This document shows positions 25,101 through 37,000 of a stretch of 64,000 bases of DNA, in pieces. The notes under the pieces are model-generated. The model saw only the letters and a program-made list of their open reading frames with translations. It was not told the origin of the DNA and did no database searches. The position numbers and the translations under genes were made by a program. Numbering within the stretch: position 1 is the first letter of the stretch; every line of letters begins with the position of its first letter. The stretch is taken from NCBI GenBank assembly GCA_963989245.1, contig OZ022351.1, forward strand, positions 21,510,616-21,574,615, written 5' to 3'. The DNA comes from Nansenia antarctica (lineage: Eukaryota > Chordata > Actinopteri > Argentiniformes > Microstomatidae).

Positions 25101-28100
25101 GCATGTGTGTGTACGCGTCTTCATTCATTCATACATTAAGTCAGAGCATTTTTTGCAACAGACAAAGTGTCTACATTAGGGCTGTTACGATTATTCGACG
25201 TCGTCGACGTCATCGACTACGTCAATACGTCGGTTTGCGTAATATGCGTCGGTTAGTCGTAAATAAACAAAATGGCGTTTTTTTTTTTTTTTTAAAACCT
25301 TTATTTTACCAGGCGAGACAATTAAGTGTATGAGTGAAAAATGGATAGCTACTAGCTAATGTTACACAAGCAATGTACCTCACCACAGTTCGTATGTCTT
25401 GTCTTCTGGTGTTAGTAACGTTAGCTATGTAGCTGGCTAGCTACGGTAGCCTATTGTCATTGTGGTGCGAGCACCTACTGTACGTTATCTAGCTCGTAGC
25501 TCGCATGCTATGTTAGCATCAATTTAGCTAATCATAACATAGCAGCGAGAGTAACGTTAGCTAGCTATGTGTTGTGGTGATGGACAGACTTCTAAATGGC
25601 CATGTTGGCATTCAAGTTGGCTAAACATAGCAGTGAGGTGGAGACAAATACGTAGTTTTTTTTTTTTTTACACCACAAAAATTAGCGTCAGACTTACCGA
25701 TAAATTAGTCGTTAGACTAATCGATAAAATAATCGCTAGATTAATCGTTAGAAAAATAGTCGTTTGGAACAGCACTAGTCTACATCTTCTACACGGATAC
25801 TTGATTTTTTTTTGGTGTGAATCACTGGGTAAACAAAATCTGATTTTAGGCGAAAACAACCACAGAAAAGCACACAGAACACAACCATACAACATTAACC
25901 AGCAGCTGAACGGATGGACACCCCAACCAACCAACCAACCACCCCCCCAGCCCCCACCCTGCCACACCCAACATAGGTAACAACGTGCATGAAACTTATA
26001 ACGTCAGACAGACTGTCAGATTGTCAGAAACAATGGTGGCACACAACACACACAGCACAGTGAAATGGGACACAGTGGAAAAATCGTATACACACACACG
26101 ATGACCCAAAACATTATGACCACCTGCCTAATACGCTGTTGGTGTTATGCCTAATATGGTCACGCATCGATGAGCCTTGGGCACCCAACACCCTGTCGCT
26201 GGTTTATGGTTTGTCCCTCCTCAGACCACTGTTGGTAGGTACTCACCACTGCTGACTGGGAGCAACCCACAAGTCTTCCCGTTTCAGAGATGCTCTGTCC
26301 CGGTCGTCTGGCCATAACAATTTTGCCCATGTCAAAGTCGCTCAGGTCTTTCATTCCTGCCCATTTCTCCTGCATCCAACACCTCAACTTCAACGGCTGA
26401 CTGTTCACTTGCTCCCTAATATATCGCTACCTCTTGACAGGTGCCATTATCTCAAGATAACCAACTGTTATTCACCTCACCTGGCAGTGGTCATACTGTT
26501 TTGGCTCATCGGTGGATATATACACCCTGGTACGATTGTTTTTTTGGGGGGGAGAGCGGCGGGGCGCTCCATTCACCTCTTTGTTGGGGGCAGTGTCTTC
26601 TCTGCCAGCCCCCTGCCTGCCTACCTCCTCCCGGGGAAGCTTTTTGTCGTTGTCCCCCTCGATCCGCACCCGCACCACGCCAGACTTGTCCACTATCTCC
26701 TGGATGACTTTGCCGTTCTTGCCAATCACTTTGCCTGTGAGAAGAGAAGGAGAAGGAGGAGGAGGAGGAGGAGGAGAAGAAGAAGGAGCACCCAGAGGAA
26801 GAAAAAAATAAAAAACGACAACATTATCAGGTGGAAGAATCAGGGGGTTGTACAAATCACACCGAGACGGCCATTGTATTGAGAAAGCACAATATTGCCC
26901 TGCAGAAGCTAACCGCAGTAACTACACAAACAGTGAAACTGAGTAAAATGGCTTTAAAGTTCTTTAAACTGACTGACTATCCAGCCAAATGCAACACTGC
27001 ATCTTTATATCCCTTTTCTCTAAAATGGAGCAAGATTGAACTCTTGAAACTTTGTCACAAGATAAAACAGATGTTCAGAAGTTCAATTTCACTCATAATT
27101 TTTTTTGTAGTTACTGCGGTTAGCCTCTGCAGGGCAGAATACACCTACGTCTTTATAGGGTTCGGTTTTTAAAGGCTTCTGACTGACTTTTACATTTCAA
27201 CCATTTAGCAGATGCTTTTATCCAAAGTGACTTACAATTACAGATTACAGGGACAGTCTCCCAGAAGTAATTTAGGGCTAAGCGCCTTACTCAAGGGCAC
27301 ACTAGTGGTGGTGTTCCCCAGGTGGGATTTGAACTCATGACCTTCTGATCACCAGGGCAACTCACTATCCACCAGGCCACCGCTACCCCCACTTGTAAGG
27401 GACCTGACGTGTAAGAGTTTCCCCTCAGTGGTGAGGCACGGGACGTCCACTCACCCACAAGGTTTCTGGGGACATGGAAGTAGTCTTCTTTGAACTCCAG
27501 GTAGACCCTGGCCTGCTTCACCGCCTCTGGGGTCTGGAGGGAAAACAATACGTCATTCCTACTTCACATGAGAAACTCATACAGTGGCAACCAGACACGC
27601 GCGCGCACAGACAGACAGACACCCCCCCCCCCCCGCCACACACACACCCTCACCCCCTTCCCTCCCCACCCCACCCCCCACACACCTCTCCGTAGATCCT
27701 GAAGGTGCAGCTCTCTTCCTCCAGTTCGATGGCGGTGACTCCGGGGACCTTCCTGGCCTGCTGGATGTTGGCGCCGTGGGAGCCGATGGCCAGGCCCATC
27801 AGGTCCTCCCTCACACGCACCTCCTCCTGGTAGGCCGACGCCAGCTGCTTACTCGTCTGGGGGGGGGAGGGGTAGGTGACCACCTGTGTGCGTGTGTGTG
27901 TGTGTGTCTACAGCTGTTTGACTGGAAGGCCTGCAGGTTACGTTATTGTGTTGAGTGATTGATTTTAGGAGCTATGTGAAGCGTGTGTGTGTGTGTGTGC
28001 GAGTGACATGTGAGTGTCTGTGTGTGTGTGTGTGTGATATGTGAAGAGTGTGTGTGATATGTGAAGTGTGTGTGTGCATGTGGTGCCATGCGCATACCTC

Positions 28101-31100
28101 CAGGTGCTTGGTAGCTTCCTCGTTGCGAGACATGAGCATAAGCTTGGTACGGATGCTGCGGAAATGCATGTCGCTCAGAAGAGTAGCACGCTTGACTGTG
28201 GTTTCGTTCGTAGACTGGTGAGGAAAACAAGAAGGGGAAAAGATGGAATGAGAGAGATTGACAGAGAGAGAGAGAGAGAGACAAACAGACAGACAGAGAG
28301 AAAGAGACAAACAGACAACAAGACAGAGAGAGAGACAGACAGAGATTGAGAGAGAGAGAGACAGACAGAGAGACAGAGAGACAGAGAGAGCGAGACACCA
28401 CAGAGATGATCTGTCTGCCCAGCGGAGCTAGGGTCTAGGAGGCCGGCGGCGGTGGACACTGACCAGGACGATGATCTCGTGTGTGGCGGCGCTGTAGAAG
28501 ATGCAGTTGGCGCCGATGGCTTTCCTGAAGTCTTTGTGGATGTTGTCGTTTGCACAGCTGCCGGAGGCGGGAGACGGAGGTCACAGAGGTCAGTCTGGTT
28601 ATGGAAGGAGCTCTACGGCCCATCACCATAACAATAACAATAACAATAACAATCACAATCTGTGGCTGCGGAGAGGGAGGCCCGGGCCAGACACCACAAT
28701 GAGAAGCCCATGCACGCTGGTGTGGTGACGCAGTGTGACCCAGGTCATACACTCTGTGTGTGTATGTATATGTGTGGGGTGTGTGTGTGTGGGGTGTGTA
28801 TGTGCCTATATGTACGTGTATGTATGTGTGTGGGGGGTGTGTGCGTTTCTGTGGGGTGGGTGGGTGTATGTATGTGTGTGGGGTGTGTGTATGTATCTAT
28901 ATGTACGTGTGTGTGGAGGGGGTGTATGTATGTATGTATGTACCTAGATGTACATGTGTATGTATGTGTGGGTCAGAAACTCACATTTCCCTCAGGTCCT
29001 CTGGGATGGCGATAGGGACCTTGTGGAAGGAGGTCTTGGTAGAAGGGCTGTTGGGGTTCACAGGCCGGATCCGCTCCGACGTGACGATCTCGTTGTATGT
29101 GGCGTCGCACGCGGCGTACTCGATCACGTAGAACTGACGGGTGGAACACAGACACACGGGTTCTCAGACATAGAAATGGCAACAAAAAAAGAAGAAGACT
29201 AACCTGGATTTTAAATTATGTTGAATAATAGGGGGGGGGGTCGTCAAATCAGTTACCACGGGAGTTAACATTACTACGGTGTGGTAACCCGAAATCACCA
29301 AAATGCTAAATCACCAAAACTACTTAGATCACCGTCGTGTTGAAGAGTCATACAGTGTCTTTTTAAAAATATTTTTGGGCAGTCCCACTCATATTTTTTC
29401 CATTTTATTGGACAGATAGTGAAGACAGACAGGAAAGTAGGAGAAGAACATGTCAGCAGGGCATGGGCTGTATTTGAACTCATGCCGACATGGGCATATG
29501 TGTGCACTGTAGACCGTGGTGCTAGACCACTGGACCACCCCAGGCCACTATACGGTTTCTTTGACAAAGTAAAATCATAAAGAAATGACACCTCGCTTTA
29601 AACATTCATTTAACTGCGGCTTCATTCATATGATAAATGAACCAATACTCTTTTGCCCACTCGCAGAGAGAGAGAGCATGCGGGAGAGGGGAGAGAGAGA
29701 AGGGGGTGGGAGATAGAGAGAGACATAGGAAAAGAGGGGGGGGGAGAGACAGGGGAGAGCAAGAGAGAGATGGGGGGAGAGAGAGAGAGAGCGAGAGGTA
29801 AGAGATGGAACACCACACTCCATGCTCAAAGGCCAGAATTAAAACCATCACTCTACCCCAGGACATTCCTACAGGCCATTATCACAGCCCCTCACACAGC
29901 CGGGCGAGCACACAGGGCGAGTTCCTGGGGCCCGACACCTCCTGTCCCCGTGACCCGGTCTCAACTCTGGACAGACTGTGTCACACAGGCACCACAGTGC
30001 CATGTTACACTGGGAGTGATCCTAGGGGCCCTGCCTAAACACCACATATGCTGTGTTGTTAACCCAACTAATTAACCCACATTACAGTAGGTCTGGCACG
30101 GGGACATCCAATTTTACATCCCATCCCATCTTAGAGAGAGAGGGGGGGGGGGGGGGGGGGTGCGTGTGTGTGTGTGTCAAACACCGATGCAGCACAGCAT
30201 GCACGTGACAGAAATGACAGCATGGTGGATTTCAAAACAAGAGAAACAGATAAGACACCTAAAACACCAAAATCTGTAAAAGCCACTACCTCCTCAAATT
30301 AGACATCCGACACCCCCCCCCCCCCCCCCCCCCCATGTCATTGACCCCCTCCCCACACACACCCACACTCTTGTGACCCCCCCCAGCACCGACCCCATGC
30401 CGGCCCCAGTGTGCTCCCGACCCCAAACTCACCAGTCCCTGACTCACCTCTCCCTTCATCATTCGGACCCGAGCCAGCCACCAACCGCATGGCTCCTGCT
30501 CGTTGGCTCTGGAGTACACCTGCAAAGACACACAACGCTTTAGGGCCGCGAGGGAGAGACATGTATATCGTATACGAGAGAGAGGCTGGAGAATGATAGA
30601 TGGGAGAGAGAGAGAGAGAGAGAGAGAGCAGAACTGTTTAGGCCAGCAAGGGAGGGCCGTATATATGAGAGAGAGAGACAGGGGAGAGAGTTACAACTAA
30701 GGGACAGAGATTAAGTCAGGGGTATTGAGAGGGAAAGAGGCATGGAAAATGGCAAGGGACCCGAACATAAACACAATTCTATAAATGTCAATTTCAGGTA
30801 CGAAAAAATAAAATTAAAATAATTCTGATACATAAAGTAAGGGGCAATGATCCAGGGATGGGGTGCCAGTGAAGCCAGAGAGGTTGTCTGGACGGGGGAG
30901 ACACTAGTGTCACAAATGGAATCCTGACTAATCATGTGTCTAAATTGGACCGCAGTTAATCTCCCCCCCATCTCAGTGAATGGGACACTGGGTAATCTCT
31001 GGCTGGGCACCAGCTCATGGGTAATCTCCAGCTATGAATGGAATCGCGGGGAGCGGTGCATAGTGACTGGGATTATGAGCGGTCCTTTGTGGTCCTCTGT

Positions 31101-31514
31101 GGCTCAGTTGGTAGAGCATGGCGCTAACAAGGTTTAGGTTGTGGGTTCGATTCCCACTGGGATCGTATATATTGAAAAATGTATGCACTCACTGCAATGT
31201 AAGTCGTTTTGGGTAAAAGCGTCAGCTAAATGGCATCTATTGATATGATATGACAGACAGACATGTAGGGGACTGAATGTGGTCAGTGCCCTACAAGTCT
31301 GGGGTGGGGTCACAAGTCAAGCTCCTGGGGGAATGGTGTGTGTGTGTGTGCATGTTTTTGTTCCTGCACAGCGCTGATACAACTGATAATAACCAATAAA
31401 CCAATCACGGTATTCAACACAAAACCTTTATTAGCACAGAATCAGGTGTGTCTCTTTTAACTCTGGGTGTGCGTGTGTGTAGCTGCACTACCTCCCCCTC
31501 CTCTCCCACTAACT

Positions 31515-31551
<37 letters not shown>

Positions 31552-33647
31552 CTGCCCTACCTCCACCTCCTCTCCCTCGCCGATGTCCTTGTTGTAGTCT
31601 GCTGGCGGAGGCAGTCTCACATCGCTGAAGGGCAGCTGTCTCTCTGGCTGCCAGCTTTTGGGGGACAGGGAGGGAAACACACACACACACACACATCAAT
31701 CAGCATCCGAATAATAGAGGAAATCTGTCACCTTTGACCTCATAGTGAAAACACTACAGGTCTACAATATCAGACTCCTCTGTGCTTTTTCTTGAGAGAT
31801 GTTCAGTTATAACAGGTTTAATCGATGCCCAACCGACACTTCACATGAAACTTGAAACTGGATGAGTAGCTTTAATAAGGTTCTCAGGAACATCATGGCT
31901 TGTACAGCAGTCCAGCAGGATGTCCTTTTACCGTATTTTCCGCACTATAAGGCGCACTTAAAAGCCTTTAATTTTAAAAAAAAAACGACAGTGCGCCTTA
32001 TAACCCGGAGCGCCTTATATATGGATCAATTGGTTAATTTGTTGATCCATACTGGTTGTACACGGCGCTCTGTCAAAATGTTTCAGTACGACTGGTAAAC
32101 TACAAAGCCGCACCGCTTGCAGCATTACGGTAATCAGTAAACACCGGTATACTGTGCTTACTCACAGTCCCACACCACTTGTGTGTGTATAAAGACCCCA
32201 AGTAAAGAAGACTAAACAGAGTTTCCGAGGGAACAAAGTGAGATTCTTGGTGCTTTCAACTTGAAGTTTTAAAGTACCCACTCGATATAATAAACAACAG
32301 TTTAACGATCACTAAACACTTATCATTTGTGTATTGGATTCATTATTCTCGTTTGCCGGAGGCTACCGGTAAGGGAGGGTTGACTTGTAAACATAGTTTC
32401 GTTTTAGCTCGTGTTCAAAAGCAAGAACTGTGTGTTCATCTAGTTATGTGTAGTTATGTGTTTTTAGCATGTCGATGTTCTCCCAGTATGTTGTCATGTT
32501 ATTAAAATACAGTTTAGACCTTCGTAGCGATGTGTTTTGTTAGCTGTTAGCCGCTAGCAGCGTTTGTTGTGGTTTGGTCAGAGTCACTTTTCTCCCATTC
32601 AGTGTTTGAGGTGAACCAACATTCAAATACGCCTGTGGTGTTCAATCTTTCTCTGATTTGAATGTATGACACATCATTTGAAAGCTTACAATCTGTAGTT
32701 TAAGCATGTGTAAAAACTGAAAAAGTACGTTGCACATTTCACCAGGAGCTGTCACATATTGGTTGTTGGTTATAATTGGATAGCCTATTGGTTGTTTTCT
32801 GGTGTTGTTTTGCTCTGTTTGTAGTCTACTTGATGTATTTTTATCAGCTGTTAAATCACCACAGCGGTTAATCCACTAATAGAGATAATAGCAGATTGAA
32901 AATGCTTGTAGCTAACTACTCTATATCTCGTGGTTGCAGCTATTGCGAATTGCTATTCACGCGAGTCAGCTGTGAATCACCGCAGGTCCTTGACGCTTGT
33001 TGCAAAAATGGATGACGAACGGCTGATACTTGAGGTGGAAAAATATATATTTTTGACAGTGGAGCAGGTAGAACGTTGACGGTGAGAACGCTCAGGTGGA
33101 GCTTGGACAACGAGAAGTTGACACAACACCGATGGAGAGGTGACGCAACGCAGTAGGTGGAGCTTGGGCGTAACGCAACCCCAGTCAAACGTTTGACTGC
33201 AGTATCTATTCTATGCGCCTTATAATCCGGTGCGCCCTGTATATGAAAACAGTTCTAAAATAGGCCATTCATTGAAGGTGCGCCTTATAATCCGGTGCGC
33301 CTTATAGTGCGGAAAATACGGTACATAAAACACTCAGAATTAGAACCGGTCTAAAAACAGCACCGCAAGTGAAGAGCATCTAAGTTCAACCAACTGTAGG
33401 TTCAGCAAATTCACAGCGAGATATTTAGGTAGTATGTTCTAAAATAAAGGGGGGGGCTCTAAATATCGTTTCATGTCGTAAGTCGTATATGTCAGTTAGG
33501 TATCATTGCATCCTATTTTGGGGGCGGATCCGTTGGGTGAAGAGATGGAGAACGTGGCCCTTCTGAGTCGTGGATCAAGGATCAGGCAGCCACTCAGAAG
33601 AAGCCTGGGGGTTTTCATTCATGTAGTATCTTACACAACCGGCTTGT

Positions 33648-33686
<39 letters not shown>

Positions 33687-34068
33687 CCATGAGTACAGCG
33701 GGAGTGGGGACGTGGGGGTGGGAGGTGGACGTGGGAGGGTGCTGTGGGCGGGTCGGGAGTTAGAGTGACAGAACCATTCCAAGAATGGCAGGGGGGCAGG
33801 ACCTGCCCTCCTGCTCGCATACCTCAGGGGACTATTTTTAGGGACACTCAGTCGGTCGACAGACAGAGCCAACTAGATAAAGAGGAATGGGGGGGAGGTG
33901 GCAGCACGTAGTAGGACAGGAGTTACGGGGGAGGGTGGAGAACTGTAAAGGGTTTTGCCGACAGCTGAGTTTGCCACAGGTGCTGAAACAGGGTTTTTTC
34001 AGCTGAAGAGGGCAGGACTAGGCCAAGAGACTGAAACAATCAGACAATATGAGGAGGAAGGGCAATGT

Positions 34069-34099
<31 letters not shown>

Positions 34100-37000
34100 G
34101 GGGGGGGTCGCTCTCCGGCCGTCTTCAATGAATCACATAACAAATACAAGCAGATTACTTAAACACACACACTCCTGTATGTGAGGAGAGAACTTACTTG
34201 TTTTCGAATACTATTGTGAGTGAGTCTTCATGGACATCTTTGATGAATCCCTAAAAAAAATAAGGGAAAACCACAATAAATATTATTCAAATGAGCAGAG
34301 CAAGGAAGTGTCTGGGTTAAAATGTGTTTATAAGCATTGATAACACTACGACTGTTAATGAGAACTGAAATGTGACACTTTTGGGGACAGGATATCACTT
34401 AAGTGACACCCCTCTGGCTGTGTGGGGAAAAGACAGCCCCACTGTGATGGGAGACACAATTGGATATGAGGGAGAGGGGGAGACAGAGAAAGAGAAAGAG
34501 AGAGGGAGAGAAAAAGAAAGAGAAATGACAGGTTGGGGCATGAGCATAGATGTCATAAGTAAATGTGACAACAGGACAAAAAAATGCATCCTTGATAAAG
34601 ACCAACAGCCATTACCCAGAGATCCCTCCTCCTCTAAATCTGTTACTCGTCCGTCAGTACCCTCCACAAATCTATCCCAGAGTGCTATAAACTTCCACCA
34701 ACACCACCCGAGTGAGGGGGGGTGGGGGGACCCTACTCAGTGTGACACTGCCTTATATGGGACGGAGGGGTCGCTGGCCAAGCCTGAGAGAGAGAGAGAG
34801 GGAGACTGGAGCGAGGGGATGGGAGGGGAGGACATTTCACCTGCTGGAAAGGGTCTGCTCTTCCCAGGAAAGCCGGCTACAGTTTCAGAAGCGAAACATA
34901 TATATGCATGTATGGAAGCCAACCAATACGGGTCACACCGTCGAGATTCCCTCATGCACAATCTCTCTCACACCAAATGTGACTTATATCCCAGCTCCCA
35001 CTGCTGCGCTGTCAGAGACCCCAGATATGGTCAGAGTGCCAGAGGGGGGCCAGAACGCCACTCTAGTCGACGCAAACAGCCACTGTCCGTGTCACTCAAA
35101 CTGCGAAGGGGGGGGGTGAATAACACTGTTCTGATAGCGGCCTTGATAGAAAAAGAAAAAAACGTGAGGGGTTTATATTCTGATACCGGGAGATTATTCA
35201 AGCGACCACGTGTCATGCGATGAACGGTGGTATGCCTTTCAGGGTGTAGGCCCACTACCAGAGGTCAGGGGTCAGGCCCACTACTGGTATGAGGGTAGCC
35301 TCATGACACAGGGGCATCGGGTGGTTATGGACAGTCACGTAATGATGTCACTCTTCGAGCCATATGCTGCTCTCCATGCCTGAAAGAGGGGACTCTACGA
35401 TGGGGAAAGCCAGGTTTAAGCACCACTGCCATTACAGAGCGTCGATGTAAGCTGTGCCCCAGTAGGCTCACCTACTACTCTGAGCTAGAAGAAACAGGTA
35501 CACAGAAACGTGACGGTCGCGCTGTCGTAGACCCATGTTAGCCTTGTGAACAAAAGGGAGTGACGAGAGGAGGGAGAGAGAGAGAGAGAGAAAGAGCAAG
35601 AGAAGTATGCTTGAATGGAAAGTGAAGATACAGGCCAGCCAGAGAGCCAAACTGTCAGCCTGTGTAAAACAGAATAACAGGTGAGGGAGCGCGAGGAGAG
35701 TAAATATAGTCTGAACCACCATGTGGGATGGGTGGGGAAGAGAGAGAGAGAGAGAGATAGGAGGGATAACTATAACTTTAGTCAACTCAAGAGTAGGGGA
35801 AGATATAGGGAAGGAAGGGGACTTGCTTCAGGAAATGGTAAAAGGAAGGGATAGAAGAGTACAGGGAGGGGCGGCTGGGCCTTGAGGAGAGTTGAGTGTC
35901 CAGATTAGGATCACCTGTTCTTCCCACACCTGCTTTGGACCCGTAGCTTTGTGCTGGGTGTCAATCAACAAAATAACCCCTCTTTAGACTTTCACACAAT
36001 TGCTGAACATTGCTAGACTACACAAACACACAACTACACACAAACTGAATGAAGAAGTCAATTGACTGACCAAAAAAGATGTGACATCCTAATGAAAATA
36101 AATGGATGCGTTGAATTCCTGTGGTGGAACTCAAGTCTGTTATGGTTATGTGGTGATGTCTACTAAGTGTTTTGGAAACAAGACAACGGACACAGACGGT
36201 TTCAACGCCACGTGACTGGTGATCCAAGTAAAATACAGTGAGTTTGATTCACTGTACTGTCATATGAAAGCAGCCTCGTCCACTGAGACGGGACAACAAC
36301 ATACATAACACAAAAAAAGGTCACATTGTCATTTTATTAGCTACCTTGCGACCTACCGATCCTCACGTAAGCGCACATCATCTCGCATCACTTTATGTCC
36401 CATCACATCACGAGGACAGTGAAGTCGCAAAAAAACGATGCCCACAGTGGAGGATGAGCAGATAAACAAATCGATATAAACTGGTATTTCATAAACAACG
36501 CCCGCAAGACTTAGACAAGCCTTAGCATTTCAGATATGCCCTAGCTAGATAGATCACCCTCCCTGACGTGATCTAACTCCCTTTGCAAAAGACTGGGTTA
36601 ACACAGAAACGTGAGTGGTGGTTAGCTAGCTAGCAAGCAACTCCAAGGAGTGTCTTCGAGATCGAGACGCTGCATACTACTACTCCTACTACTACTAGCT
36701 AGATCAATCCTGTCCAAACAGGGAGCTGGCCCCAGTCAACTAGTCAACAATGTCAATAAGCGACACTAAGACATTAAGAGACAATCAAAAGTAGGCCATG
36801 ATCGTGACCGAACACAACGGCCAATAGCCCCAACAACACTGACCGGCTGAGCCAGAGAACCGCGATCAAGCTATCAAAAGCGACCTGATCATGACTAGTC
36901 TGGCCGGGGCCTCCTCGATGAAGAGTGTCCTCCCTCCACGGCCAAGCTAACGTTAACTACGAGACTAACAAAACATGTCGCCGGTCCATCCCCTCCAGGT

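Noticed and set aside
26409..26882. 157-codon plus-strand frame
   Set aside because: It is antisense to fxr2 exon 10 and runs into a GGA repeat.
31092..31165. Possible functional tRNA gene
   Set aside because: A and B boxes are present but the sequence continues into a SINE body and lacks a sound cloverleaf with intact acceptor stem.
34372..35223. 283-codon plus-strand frame in fxr2 intron 1
   Set aside because: It is low-complexity (E/K/R from GA repeats), has no domain, no conservation signal I can see, and lies antisense in an intron.
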